Below are positions 1-12,377 of a stretch of DNA of 64,000 nt, one piece after another. The position numbers and the translations under genes were made by a program. The notes below the pieces were generated by a model. The model had not been told where the DNA came from, ran no database searches, and saw nothing but the letters and a program-made list of their open reading frames with translations. Each line of letters begins with the position of its first letter. The stretch's first letter is position 1. The DNA comes from Eucommia ulmoides (Eukaryota; Streptophyta; Magnoliopsida; Garryales; Eucommiaceae), in the NCBI GenBank assembly GCA_016647705.1, contig CM028330.1, positions 29,344,649 to 29,408,648 on the forward strand, read 5' to 3'.

Positions 1-269
1 TTATTTTCGTATTGTTAGTAAATTTATATTCTCAACTAAACCCTCGCTGCCACACATGCAAGCAAGTGCTTAGCTATAGTATTGTGGAACATGCTCTGTT
101 TTGTCCCCTCTCAGATGAAGGGTGGTGGTCCTCGCATTGCATTCTTCTAAGATTATGCAAGGACATCAGCGTTGTACGAATTGGTGTTTCAAGTTTTGGC
201 ATTGATAGAAATATTTACAAGGCTAAGGTCAACAAACAGATACGTACAAAATTGTCAAATAAGAATAAA

Positions 270-430
270 TATATATAAAAAGAAATGAGATAAGAGAAAA
301 TCATTTAACATGGCGCAGACATGTACATATAAAAATCTATAAATGGTCCATGAGAAAGAGATTTATGATTTGGCGTTCCAACTGAAGGTACCACAAGAAG
401 AGAGAGAGCTCAAGAAAACATGGGAAACAT
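270..430 (+). mobile_element. Degenerate 3' end of an RTE-type LINE
   Basis: A short stretch translates to pieces like RENHLTWRRHVHI followed by KKTWET. These match the C-terminal tail of plant RTE-type LINE reverse transcriptases (pattern ENRLRWFGHV...RGRPKKTW), also seen on the minus strand at 44657-44884 in this window. It is heavily decayed, and no other part of the LINE is recognisable beside it. The call rests on this motif match only. Confidence 0.4.
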
Positions 431-2493
431 GACTAGATAAAACCTGATCATATCCAATCTAACAAAGGAATTTTACATTGAGAACAGTTGTGTATGTTTT
501 ATTCAACTTGGTTGGAAAGAGAACTTTTTGCTCTGGTAATTCTTGTTTGTTGTGTGTTATTTTTGTTATTGCTAGTGGAAGGGGTATTGATATATGCTTG
601 GTTGTAAGAAAATTGATATTTTGATGGAAGCATTCTGTTGCAGAATTTTCTTTTTTTCTGTGCCAGCGCTACATATGGATCAGAGAATGGTGATCCATAG
701 TTATTCTATATGACAAAACAATGGATGGAATCTTCTTCAAGCCACAAAAAGGAAATAATTATCAGTTCATTTAATTTATAAGTTTTAACCACCATCTAAC
801 CTTCAAATCAAATCTTAACTGACAGGAAAATAATCTTTGGAACACTGGTTTCAAAAATTTCACCAATTAAAAATCAGAATTTTGGTGAATACTGAAATGG
901 AGCAAGCATTCAAATGCCTTGTTTGGGGAGGAAGGATGGAGTGACAGAATAACATCTATAGAATACCAGGAATTCAGATGTCTCCATGTCGTAATCAAAT
1001 TGAGATCTGTAAGTTAATCCAAAACCTACCTTTGCTTTTAAAAAAAAGAAAAAAAAAATAGAACTTGAATAACATTTCTTCAAATGATCGCACAGTCTAG
1101 ATAGAAAAGCAATAGACTTTCTGGTATAGATGAGAGTTAACTACAAAATATTTGCATCAGAAGGAATTCGAGGTTCATTCTCAATACTGATAATTAAAGT
1201 GTTAAATCCTCAAATCCTAATACAGAACTGAACTAGATAAAAGCATCCAAGCTCCATTGAAGTTCCAATTTAACTTGTGTATAACATCTTAGCATTAGTA
1301 AAATCCTCAATTATAAAATCCCAGCTAATTAGATATAAACAGTTCATTTTAAAGGTTAGATACAAAACCTGACCGAGCAGCTATTTAATTTTTTACCTTA
1401 TGTGACATATCATTTACAAATCATAGATACACTCTTTTAGATGACCATAATTTTGAACTTTTCAAATTTAAAAAAGAAAAGGATAAATAGCTATAAATAC
1501 CTTCCTTTTTAATCAGAAGCGAATTTAGTCTCAAAAAATGGGAGATTAGAGACTCAAAAAATAAATTGAGTATAGCAGAACCTCAAATTTCTTGAGCCAC
1601 ATTTATTAGAAGCCTGAAAACCTTAAAGTGCTGTGGGCCTCCAGGAGAAAAAGGAAAAAGTGTGACGGCGAAAAAGAAGATTGGAAACATTTATGCAAGA
1701 CTAACCCATACAGTTCATGAATAAGGGAATTATATGCAGCCATTTCTGTCAGACTAACCCCCAACTTCTTGACAGTGAAGACTAAAATTGGCTGCTAAAC
1801 CCTGTTAACCTTTTAAGATTCACTCGCCTAATAAACTTAGTATTTTATGTGATCTTCACTAAATAGTAAAAATTATGTGTCAAAACAACGAAGAATGAAA
1901 AATATAGGGTGTTAAAATATATAGAAGGATGAACTTTATAAAAAACAAATGCGTAATTAGAAGATGGCCATCCGTTAAAACAAATAAAGGCTATAAAGCG
2001 CAGTATTGTATGACAAATCAAACTACTTTTTTTGAATCAATCATGCTTATGAATTCCTTAAATTGCCTGAAACATAATTGAAGTTTTTACAACCATTATG
2101 ATTGTTTGATTGCATTCTTATGCTATACTAAGAATGTGACATCAATCTTAAAAAGTCACGGCCAAACATAATTGGAAGTATCCTAGAAGGCTTGGGTACA
2201 TGTATGGAATCAGAGAGAGATTCCAATCATGGGATAAATGTAGGAAGTAGCAAATAGACACATTCCACGATTTTGTAGGGAAATAATTATTCAACATGCA
2301 TGCAAATGACTAGCGCATAGGATTCGCAATCTTGATTGTATTCCAATGCATCTCATGTTGTCCCATGTCTTGTCATATTAAATTACAGATCCAATAATCC
2401 AAAATAAGACCAACAGATACTCGCTCTTTTTTCTAAGGTGAGTGAATCTAGATTAAGTTAGCATGAATTTACCCTAAACAACCTTACCCTAAT
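431..2493. other. No gene recognised; AT-rich sequence
   Basis: No exon, RNA gene or clear transposon was found on either strand. The stretch lies in the expected direction of the AHL intron 2, so I looked for the missing PPC-domain exons on the minus strand and did not find them. Confidence 0.5.
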
Positions 2494-2664
2494 AAGCACC
2501 GACACGGATACTGAAATCCAATATGGTGAAGCGCGAATACTGAGATATGGGGAATCCCGAATGGATAGGATATAATAAATAATAAATATTTATTTATATA
2601 TAGATGATCATATACAACAAACTTATTCATCTTTAATAGCACAGTCATACAAAAATATGCATAA

Positions 2665-2667
<3 letters not shown>

Positions 2668-2701
<34 letters not shown>
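2668..2701 (+). repeat. Poly(A) run, about 34 bp
   Basis: An uninterrupted A homopolymer, possibly the tail of a retroposed sequence. No recognisable LINE or SINE body precedes it on the plus strand. Confidence 0.8.
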
Positions 2702-2702
<1 letters not shown>

Positions 2703-2784
2703 CACTACTGGTACTGATTGACGCCATATGTCCACAAAAAATAATTAAATATAAAATTATAAATATTAGGAAAAGGATTACGGT

Positions 2785-3428
2785 GCTTCAGTTACATACT
2801 AGGAAGCACCAACACGCGGCCGACATGTGTCAGGGCTTGTACAATTTTTATTTTTATTTTTATTTTTATTTCGATACGGCACCGACACACGAAATGAACA
2901 TGTCGGACACTTCGAGAGCCCATGTCGTGAATTTTTTGGAGGTCAATTTTGTAATTTTTTTATTAACGTACTGTAATTACATTATTATTTAAGGGATGTA
3001 TCTTGTAATTCGATATTAAATAACCCTAATTAATTGGGTCTTTAACAATTGGAGAAATGAGAAAGGCAAAAAGCCAACCGTCTTCCTAACTGATGAATGG
3101 TGTGAAGATGATAATCAACCAATCAACATCGAGCAAATTTTTTATTTTATTTTTATTTTTTTTTGTCTTTCTTGCTTTTGTTTATGGGAATTTTTTAAAT
3201 GTGAATGTTGGTTTGAATTTTGAAGATTTATAATTATTAGGTTAATGGTTTTTGTTGAATGAATTTACTTAATTGCACATGTCTTTCATTAATTAGGTTA
3301 ACATATATAAAAATATATATTTATTTATTGACGTGTCCTTGCCATGTCCATGTCAAGATGTTTGAGAAATTGTGGTGTTCGTGTCGTGTCCATGTCGCAT
3401 ATCCGTGCTTCATGGGTTACATATACAA
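2785..3428. mobile_element. Non-autonomous TIR repeat rich in GACAC/GTGTC
   Basis: The left end has ttacatactaggaagcacc and the right end is roughly its reverse complement (gtgcttcatgggttac), so the two ends form imperfect terminal inverted repeats. Sub-terminal DNA is crowded with GTGTC/GACAC words (gacatgtgtc, cgtgtcgtgtcc). This pattern is common in dispersed non-autonomous plant DNA repeats. A related arm with caccgacacggatact occurs just outside at 2495-2515, so the true edge may lie further left. The superfamily is not assigned because no target duplication could be settled. Confidence 0.45.
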
Positions 3429-3921
3429 GCATGTCCCAACATTTTTTATACAATTAGTTTGTCCTCCCCAATCGTGAGTGTGCTTCCTAGACCTTATCTA
3501 GACAAACTATACCCCACCTAGGTGATTAATGCATTTACAATCGTAAGAAAACAAATAACATTAAAATGCTCATTTCTGTTCGCCCATTTTGCACTTGGAA
3601 CCTAAAGCACAGCCAAAAGTTGGGCCAAACATAACCTCATTAGGTGTTTCCATGCCAAAAACATAGTTGATGATTTTGGCCGCCTATGTTATCCTTATTA
3701 AGTAAACATATTAAAATTGTAAAGTAACCGTGAACTCTTGCTAATCAGAAAAATAATTCAAAATTCATCATAAACAATAAATTAATCAAAAAAAATTAAA
3801 TTACCAATTTAGACTTATTAATTTATGAGACTACTCATAAAGTTTTATAAATTACCAAAATTCAAATAAAAGTAGTAAAAACAACAAAAAATTGTTTTCA
3901 AAAGATCACAAAATCAAATAT

Positions 3922-4043
3922 AAAAAAAACAGTCCAATGCACAAAGATTCTTGCCATTGCCGGGTTTGGAAAGGGTCAGATTTACATAGCCTACCCCTGC
4001 ATACAAAGATGTTGTTTTCAAGACTTGAACCCACGACCTCCAT
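3922..4043 (-). mobile_element. tRNA-derived SINE with 10-bp target duplication
   Basis: Read on the minus strand, the element starts with an RNA polymerase III B-box (GGTTCAAGTC, plus-strand 4022-4031), runs through a GGGTAGGCT...GACCC region typical of plant tRNA-derived SINEs, and ends in a T-run. It is flanked by a perfect 10-bp direct repeat, AATCAAATAT, at 3912-3921 and 4044-4053. That repeat is the duplication expected from LINE-machinery insertion. It sits within the presumed second intron of the AHL gene. Confidence 0.75.
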
Positions 4044-4053
4044 AATCAAATAT

Positions 4054-5333
4054 TTAAAAAAAAAAAAAAAAAAGGGAAACAAATTCAGCACAATAAACTA
4101 TAATATCTAGAACAATTTATTAAACATAATAAAATGATTGTGTTATTGGACGGAAAATATAATAAATATGATTGTGTCAATGGAAGGAACTTTAAGCTTC
4201 CTTCCAAGGTGGCAATACAATCCTCCTTCGAAGTAAATCAAAATTACTCAATAGGAGCACTTCTTCATTAAAAAAGCAAGGAGAAATATGAGCCATATTT
4301 TGAAAGAAAACAAAAGTTTGCTAATCGGTGTCTTTCCATGCCCTTGGGAAAATGATGTACGCATTTCCACCCCAACTTCTGCGATATTTTTGTGTCATTG
4401 CTATCTAGACTTCAATATCCCTAACGTTGACCTTCTTCGTTCCCCCATTTTAACTTCAAAAGTAATGAATCTAAAAGATAAAACTCAACTCCTTGCCAAA
4501 GCTCATGGGCTAATACTGAATACTGATGAGTCTTTCCATAGCTAAAATTGCTAAGCTCCCATATGGCTATGCCTATTCTTCACAAAACCATGCATTTCAC
4601 AAGCTAGATATCTTGGAATCTAGATTCCCATTTAGGATTTTAGCCATAATAGTTCGACAAGATTCACAACACTTGAGCTTATCGATCTATAACCAACTGA
4701 GTTCCCGTGAAACTTGGCTTACTGATATATAAGCAACTAAGTTTCTATGAAACCCATGCTGAAAAGGAATATTAGGATATAATAGATGAACATAGAAAAA
4801 TCATAAATTCTCATAGAAGATTAGCACATTGATACAGGGAAATAAAGACATGGAATAATTGCTTGAAGTAGCTCAAGAGCAATTTCGCAAATATTAAATA
4901 GATTGGAGGACTCAGATAGGACAAGCACTAATTAAAATACTCCAGAAAAAAAAAAAAAAAAAAAAAAGGAAAAAGGCGTCAAAAATAACACAATTATGTA
5001 CCGTCACATTTATCATTTCTGAATAAAAAACAATAACCCCAATTTAGGTAATTTGTGAAAATAAGGCATTTGTATCAACTTAAATGCCCGGATCTACAAT
5101 TCAGTAGTTTAGGGGAAGAGTGAGACAAGAATTGCATGCCGAGAGTCTCGCTACATCACCTACATACGGAATACTGCAACCCTCTTCAGCAACAAAAACG
5201 TGAAAATGCATTAGTTAATAGCATTTACCAAAAGCCCACATCTTTATTGATACAAGCAATTTTTACTATCCAATAAAAAGCTATACGCAGCTTGATGAAT
5301 ATAAAATAACTGTTCTGCATAAATGTGCCATAC
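4054..5333 (-). other. Presumed AHL intron 2, donor-proximal part
   Basis: The splice donor GTATGG begins at 5333 on the minus strand. The region contains a poly(A) run near 4947-4968 and no recognisable exon. If the gene is whole, intron 2 extends past the left edge of the window and is longer than 5.3 kb. Confidence 0.5.
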
Positions 5334-5975
5334 CTCCCCAGGATTGACGATGATAACATGAGGGGTAAAACCAACTCCAGGAGCTCCTGTTCATTACGAC
5401 ACCCAACCAAATTAAAGTCAATAACCATTAGAATTTCAAACTTGCTTCGGAATAGGAAAAAAAAAAAAAAAACAGAAGCCATGATAATAACCTAACGCAT
5501 CCAACTGCTTCTTTCCTGAACCAGGAGGTCTCCCTCTCCGCTTGCCCAGAGGCTCCGAAGATGGTGCACCACCACCACCAGAATCTCCAACGGCTACAGA
5601 AGAAATGGAGTTAACAGGAGTAGGAGCCAAACCCAAAGCAATACCACCGTCAGGCGAGTACTTTCTGGGCCGCCCTCTTTTTTTCTTCGACGCTTCCATG
5701 CTAAACCCTCCCGGAGATGATGATCCGTCGCCGTAGTTCATGGAATCCATCGGGTTCGACGGTCCGGAACTAAAAGCAAAGCGAGGGTTTTGCACAGCGG
5801 GAGCGGAATTGGGCGTGATCATGGACGAAGTGGTATTGTTGTTGTTACCGCCGGTGAGAACAGAGGGATTGTACGAGTTGTGGTGCTGGTGCGATGTAGG
5901 GCCAACCATCATGCCCGGCGGTGGCTGTTGCTGCTGGGATTGTTGTGGCGGTGCTGGGGATTCCCGTGAATCCAT
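5334..5975 (-). CDS. AHL: AT-hook motif nuclear-localized (AHL) protein, first two exons
   Basis: AHL proteins bind the minor groove of AT-rich DNA in the nucleus and act as chromatin-associated regulators. Exon 1 is 5975 down to 5492 (161 codons plus one base). The intron runs 5491-5387 with GT-AG ends, and exon 2 is 5386-5334 (53 bases); together they give 179 residues. The N-terminus is rich in Q, P, N and S. Two AT-hooks follow: KKKRGRPRKY at about residues 97-106 and KRRGRPPGS at about 144-152. Exon 2 begins the PPC/DUF296 domain with GVGFTPHVIIVNPGE, close to the family consensus. The start at 5975 is the first ATG of the open frame and leads straight into the family-like N-terminus. 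Two AT-hooks suggest a clade B (type II or III) member. The rest of the PPC domain was not found in the 5.3 kb downstream, so it lies outside the window or is lost. Confidence 0.88.
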
Positions 5976-6240
5976 TTCACATAGAAAACCTGAGGAAGAT
6001 CTCCTTTGGGTTCGATTTTGGTGGCGAAATGCAGGTAGATTTTCGGTTCTAGTACCACTACGAACTAGCTACTCAAAACCTAACACTAATTACTGAGGGG
6101 AGAGAGAGAAAGAGAGAGAGAGTACCAATGTGAAATGATCACAGATATGAAAAGCGGAGCCGAAAGATGGTACAACGGGAAGAGAGGGGGTTTTAGAATT
6201 TAGGGTTTTTATATTTTTTTCTTTTTTTTTTTTTTTTTTC
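5976..6240 (-). promoter_or_regulatory. 5' UTR and proximal promoter of the AHL gene
   Basis: Upstream of the AHL start codon, read on the minus strand, lies a CT-rich leader that corresponds to the GA microsatellite at about 6099-6122. A long T-tract (A-tract on the gene strand) follows at 6219-6239. CT/GA-rich leaders are common at plant transcription starts. No TATA box was pinned down. Confidence 0.4.
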
Positions 6241-6509
6241 CTCTTTTGGATGTGAAGTAGCAAACTAGGTATGATGGGCTTTATGGTCTTGGTTTATGGG
6301 CATTCGATTACATGTCAATGGGCCAAACCATGATTAGGAATGAGATATCACTATATTACTAGTTTTACATCCCCATATTGATTTTTGAATAATCTATGTT
6401 TATATTTTTTTTTACTATTTAAATTTATTCTTATATTTATTTGTGTAGAAAAAAAATTTATTTCTTTAGTTTTTTAAAAAAAAATATAGTTGAACTATGT
6501 ATTATTGTG
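6241..6509. other. Spacer between AHL promoter and retrotransposon block
   Basis: AT-rich sequence with no recognisable feature. Similarity to the downstream LTR starts at about 6510. Confidence 0.5.
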
Positions 6510-7397
6510 AGTGTTGAAAAATCGTTTTTGAACATAATTTCTGAAAATCGTTTAAAAGATTTTTGATTGATTATCTGTTTGCGTGCTACTTGTGTGCTAC
6601 CCACATATCTTTTTATAATCATATTTATTTATCTCATATTATATCTATCACGTAATTTTTATTTGGTCCATTAATTGAGTATATCTGTATTAAGGTGATA
6701 GAATCTCCTCGTGGAAAGAAACTAGTTATTTTTTATATTTTTTTAGTTTGAATGGATTACACACGTTTGGATCGGTGTCTAATCAGGATAGCTAGGGTTT
6801 CAATCTTTTTCCTATTAAAAAAATTAGGGTTTGATATTTGGCATGTAAAAATATTAGGTTAGTCTTTTCCCTTAAAAATATTAAGTTGTAATTCTTCCTT
6901 TAATAGAATTAGAGAGAGAAAATGTTATTCCTAAGCATGTGAAAAAGATAAGTGTAATAGTGGTAGGTTGATTCTTAGCCTGTAAAAGAATTAGGTGTGT
7001 AAAGATTGATTCTGAGACTACGAAGAGAATCAAGATTGTTTGGCTTTGATTCTGAGTCTGAGAAAAAAATTAGATTAGTCTTCAGCCTATAAAAATATTG
7101 TAAGAGTTTAGTTCTTACCTGTGAAAGGAATCAAGAATTTAGTGGATTGTAAATCTCCATGGAGCTAAGGGGACTGAATATAGATAAGAGTAGTTTACCA
7201 AATCAGAATATATTATTATGTGTTAAATTATTTTATTTTTCGTTTGTTTGGGTGTGCATTCAGTTAAACAAATTTTTGCTACTTAACAAGATAAAATATC
7301 ATTTAGAAAAACTAATTATTTGAATTAAGTGTTTAATTGTTTAAATTTTGTAACTAACGCAATTCAACCATCTTTTTAGATAGCTCTTTGGGCCACA
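6510..7397 (+). repeat. 5' LTR (left-truncated) of the 6.5-13.8 kb element
   Basis: It aligns by eye with 12890-13770, sharing gtgctacttgtgtgctaccc, a run of hairpin-like ATTCT...AGAAT units, and the terminal gggcca. The left part of the full-length LTR (about 1.2 kb) is missing. Confidence 0.65.
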
Positions 7398-7456
7398 ATT
7401 AGTAGCAGAGCTAATTTTATCTCGATAGGTTTAACATCCTAACTAAACATGATCAC

Positions 7457-8420
7457 GTGGATTGCATTGATGATAACATTTTATGTGAATCTTCTGCGTA
7501 TCTTGATGCTATTAGTGAATCTTTTACTTACGCTGATAATCAGGATTCTGTTGGGGATAATGATAAAAATTGTGATAAAGAGGCTATTGATAAGGCTATT
7601 GAGATACTAAATGCCCTTAGTTATGTTTATGGTAAAGAAAATTTGAAACTCGGGGAGAAAATTGCGATTCTTGAAAATAAAAATTTTAGTACTACTAAAT
7701 CTCTTTAAAAAAAGAATTTAGCCAATTATTTTGAAACTACTGAATTTTCAAATGCTCTATCTAAAATTGGTGAGTTGCTTGAAAAAATCAATTTTCTTGA
7801 AGAAGAGAACAAGGTTTTGAAAAATAATATTTCAGATTTTTAGCACAGTGGTTTTAAAAGGAAAAATCCTGAAACTTTAAATGAGGTTTTGAACATTGAG
7901 TTGGATAATGTAAGGTGTGAACTTAATAGAGTTCATTTAAAATTCATTATGTTAAAAATGATTGTTAGATTCTTAATAATGATCTTGAATTTATGCATAA
8001 GAAGATTTTTGATCTTCAAGTGAACGTTAGTTCATTGGAATGGTCACTTGAAAACTCAAAAGGAGCTTATGAGGTAGTGGATAAATTCAAGGATATTGAG
8101 AAAACTAAACTTGTTGAAAAATCAATAGTCTCTAAAGCAACTCCTCAATATCATTATCAATATCGTGCTCCCATATGGAAAAATTATTATCCTAAAAAAC
8201 GTGCTAAAAATACTAGATGTTTTAATTTTGGAAATTAGTTTGGTCATTTTGAGAAAAAGTGTTACCTATTGCATAGTTACTCTGTTAGATCCAGAAATAA
8301 CTGGATACCTAGGAAAGAAAAATTTTATGCAGGTATGGATGATAGATTTGCTCAACCAAGAACATACAATGGATATTATATGCCAAGAAGAAATTCCAAA
8401 TTCATTGAACCAAAAAGGAT
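7457..8420 (+). mobile_element. Copia gag remnant with zinc knuckle
   Basis: An acidic, coiled-coil-like segment (around 7457-7708) is followed by lysine-rich sequence and a CCHC-like knuckle (RCFNFGN...FGHFEKKC) near 8215-8265. The arrangement matches the C-terminal half of SIRE/Copia-type Gag. It is a broken fossil with several breaks. Confidence 0.55.
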
Positions 8421-8842
8421 GAATAAAAATTATATATAAAGAATCAACGAGAATTTTAGAAAGCAGTAAATTCAGTATAGATGCTTATCCTCAAAGAATG
8501 GCAAGGAATCAATATCAGAAAAATATGACGTATAAGATGGTGGCGGATCACAACAAGACAAAACAAACCCCGAGCATCTTATAAAGGCAAAGAGATCATC
8601 ACCGAAACATTTTAGAAGAAAGTCGTTGTGTGTAAGGAAGACATTATATAAAGGTGAATCAAGCAAAAGAGAATTTGGTTGATTCAAAGGATAACAAGCT
8701 CGAAATTGAAAATCAATCAAAGGTATACACACGAACTGCTCCCAAGGATGAACGAGGTATGTCAAATTTTCTGAAATTTAAATATGTTAATTTTGTTACA
8801 GAGACCAATGCTTCGCATTTTTCAAATTAATTTATTTGTGTT

Positions 8843-8844
<2 letters not shown>

Positions 8845-8880
<36 letters not shown>
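8845..8880 (+). repeat. (GT)18 microsatellite
   Basis: A perfect GT dinucleotide run inside the retroelement interior. Confidence 0.95.
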
Positions 8881-8888
<8 letters not shown>

Positions 8889-9408
8889 AAACGAATATTC
8901 AAAAAATTTCATAGGTTAAAACATTTAAGTGGTATAAAAGGTTTTTTGAACTAATTATTTGTGTGGATAAAAATAAAGAATAAATGTGGAATAAATAGGA
9001 CAAAAAGAGACATGTCGATCAACTGATAGATTTAGAGTCTGTAGAAGGCAGATTTTGAACTGGTCAGTTAACCGACCAGCAATGGTCGGTCAACCGACCG
9101 TTACGGGGTTAAAACCCCTTGGACCTTCTTTCTCTTTCCCATTTTGATTTTTCTCCTTTTCTTTCTAGAAACCATCCTAGATCTAGAAAGTCTTCATAAA
9201 AAAACTCTAAGGGATCTTCATATTTGGCTTGGATTTGAAGATTTTGGGAATAGATCTACCATTCTCAACAAATCGTGGGTATTTCTACGTCAAGTAAGGT
9301 TGGTTCACTTTCTTTCTTCTGGGGTTTCATTAGATTTACTACCTAGGCTTGTTCTTCTCTTGATTTTAAGGTTAAAGATCTCTTGGTGAACATTTTTTAA
9401 AGAAGAAA

Positions 9409-10740
9409 ATGGTAAAGGCTAGAGTAAAGCAAACATGCCCCGGAAAATTCGATTTTAATGCCATAAATTTCTTGTCTAAAGAAGATAAGAAGAAATATGT
9501 TAATGAAACCGAGAATCGTAAAGTTGTTTGTTCTAAACCCGTCAATTTTGCTAATATTAAGAAGAAGAATATTGATATTGAGAAAATGGTTAAGAAGATG
9601 GGGTGGTAACATTTTCTTTCTTAAAGTAACCCATAGATGTGGCATTGGGCGAAAATGTTTTATTGCAATCTTTCTTTTGGTGAGAGAAAATTGGAATAAT
9701 TTGTTAATGGAGTTCATATTAAGTAAGATATTGATAAGTTTGGAAAAATTTTGAAATTCAAAAAGGGAGAGGTGTTTCCATATAACAGTACGCTTTAGCT
9801 TGTTAGTAATCTTAAGGCAAGTGAAGTCCGTACTAATTTTATATGATTGGGAATGAAGTGGGGTCGTTGAGTCTTGAAAATCGTCTTCTTCACTCTATAA
9901 TTACCTACTGTATCGTTCAGAGGGGAGATAATCATGCTACGGTTAATGATTTTGATCTATATTTGATTAATGAAATAGTAGAATACAAACATCTTGATTT
10001 GGCACATATTATGTTTGAGCATATGAAATATTAGTTGAGTGCACCCTCAAGGGTATTAACTAATAGTGATGCTCTTCAAAGAATTTTTTTATCATTGTGG
10101 GGGTTGAAAAGGACGCTGATGATGAGGCATTTGTTATGCCTAGTCCAAAATGATTAAACATAACGAGTATAATTTTGATGGGATATGAATATGTTGGAAA
10201 TAGATAGGTGAAGAAAAAAGGTGAGAAAAGAGAGAATGGTTGAAGAAGATGAAGAAATTGAGGAATTAAGCACTAATCAGAAAATTGATCAACTTCTAAG
10301 TCAATTTGATAACTTTCAACAATATACTAAAGTGCTTGATTCAAGAGTATCTGGAATAACGGATAAGATAAGAGATATGAGAATGTTAATGGAAGGAGGA
10401 TTTGGAAAAATTTCAAATAATATGAGATGGTTAAGCGTATTGATGGAAACTGGGTTTCGGAAAATTACAAGCAATATGAACAAATGTTTATGATGATGTA
10501 AAACCAGCAACATATCGGAAGGCAGTAGCAGTTTGGCGGGCAGCCATCATATGGAAGACGACAGTCTTTTGGAGGCCACATAAGGGCAGAACTGTCCACT
10601 TTACACTATTAGTCGATGCCTCCTAGCTCCAGCGGAAAACCTAGAGGGCAATATCCGCAGGCGCCATCCACTAGTCCTCTTGATCCATATTACCTATTTA
10701 TGGGTCAAGGTCCCCATTAGATTTCTTGCATTCTTCTATT
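9409..10740 (+). mobile_element. Fossil of the putative plant transposon protein family
   Basis: Recognisable blocks include LENRLLHSIITYCIVQRGD, then NEIVEYKHLDLAHIMFEHM at about 9870-10030. A charged segment (VEEDEEIEELSTNQKIDQLL) and coiled-coil-like repeats follow at 10240-10490. These resemble a plant-specific domain (Pfam: putative plant transposon protein) common in LTR-element-linked genes without pol. Function is unknown. It is broken. A leader with a GGTCGGT...ACCGACC inverted repeat (about 9069-9103) precedes it. Confidence 0.5.
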
Positions 10741-11229
10741 TATGTTATTTATTTAAACAAGTCCTATCTTAATATCTTGGTCTGTAATAGTTAATCTAAG
10801 ATTTGCAATACTTGCTAGAACTACATAGGCCTAAGTAGTGTTAGCCTAGCATGGTGGATTTTAATTCTTATTGGATTAAATGGCCATTCATGCGTTATCG
10901 TTTATATCTTATAATGATCCACATAAATTTGGTATATGTCTTAAAATTTTAAAATGTGATTTTGTGTGAAAAGATTTTTCAAACTTATGTTGTTGAATTC
11001 AACCTTCAAACGTTTATGTGTTTAAAAAGGTGTGTTTTTATGAAATGAATTTTTTACGAAAGAAAATATTTGAAAGTGAATGAAAGAACTTCATTTCCGT
11101 CCCCATTTTTGAGATGATAAAGGGGGAGAAGTTGATATTTAAGGTATTTGTTCACCTAAGCATTGCATATAGAAAGGGGGAGAAATTATTTGGAGATTAT
11201 TGTGAAATTCAATTTTTATGTTATGTTTT

Positions 11230-11683
11230 TACTAACGGTGTTTAAATAAGTTTAGATACCCGTACTCGGATTTAGGAGGAGCGTGGTTACATTATATTTG
11301 TGAGAAAACATCAAAATTAATTGTTATCATTAAAATTAAGATATTGTTGAATATAAGGTTTTGATGAATAATTAATTGTTGATATTTTTATGGAACTAAT
11401 GGTTTACTAAGTGTTTCAGATTTAAAGTTCCATTTATTTGATTAAGAAGAGAAATTGTCGAAGAATATGTAATGGATGCACAATGAAAATAATGAAGACG
11501 TGAAAAGTTTTGAAATAATGTTTTATGCTTAAATTGAAAATCTTTTTGATTAATGTTTATGTTTCTCATTAATGGTATTTAAATGAGTTGAAAAACTCGT
11601 CCTCAGATTTAGGGGAAGCGTGGTTACACTATTTTTTTTTAGAAAATATCAAAGTTAATTGTCATCATAAAAAATAAAGAGAT
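11230..11683 (+). repeat. Partial tandem duplication of the LTR start and preceding DNA
   Basis: The sequence at about 11245-11460 (caggtttaggagaagcgtgg-like, then TGTTGAATATAAGG at 11345) is repeated at about 11590-11800 (TGTTGAACCTAATG at 11684), a spacing of about 340 bp. The LTR start therefore occurs twice in tandem. Confidence 0.6.
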
Positions 11684-12341
11684 TGTTGAACCTAATGTTT
11701 TAATGAACAATTAAACATTGATGTTTTATAGAACTAAAGGTTTTATTGAGTGGTTTCAGATTAAAAGTTCCATAGGTTGAAATGAGAAAAAACTTTGATT
11801 AAGAAAAGGAATCGTTGAAGAGAAATTGTCAAGTAAAATGTAACGGGTGCAAAATGGAAATGATGAAGACGTGAAGAATTTTGAAGACATTGAAGATAAC
11901 TAGGTGAAAACAACTCTTTACATATATACTCTTAATGCAACTCGAATTAGGATCACGCACAACACTCTAAAACGAATTAATCTTATGCATGTTATGATTA
12001 AATTGGGAGTTTAAAATGTGTTTTTCAATGTGCTATATATGTGAAATAGTTTTGGTTAAGGACCTAATTGAAAATTTAGTTTTAACACTTGAAATAATAG
12101 GTTTCGGGTCAATACGGTCAATAGACAAAAGGGGCAAGTCGATTAACCAAAACAATAGCTTTAGGAAGTGAAATGGACGACCTATTAACCAATTCAGTCG
12201 ACTTACCATTATGGTCAGTCAACTAACACAAGGGTCGATCAATCGAGACATAGGGTCGGTCAACCGTCAAATTTGACTGTTTCGGTTTTTGGGTCAAATC
12301 TCCTTGTTTTTAACGATTTCAAGTGAGGTTTTCAAGAGAAT

Positions 12342-12377
<36 letters not shown>

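Noticed and set aside
105-155. Possible terminal exon on the plus strand: a pyrimidine tract and CAG acceptor followed by MKGGGPRIAFF and a stop.
   Set aside because: Only 11 codons, no recognised protein, and it would lie inside the presumed AHL intron. Not enough to call a gene.
5542-6096. Plus-strand open frames opposite AHL exon 1.
   Set aside because: They are mirror frames of a GC-rich exon whose minus-strand product has two AT-hooks and a PPC start.
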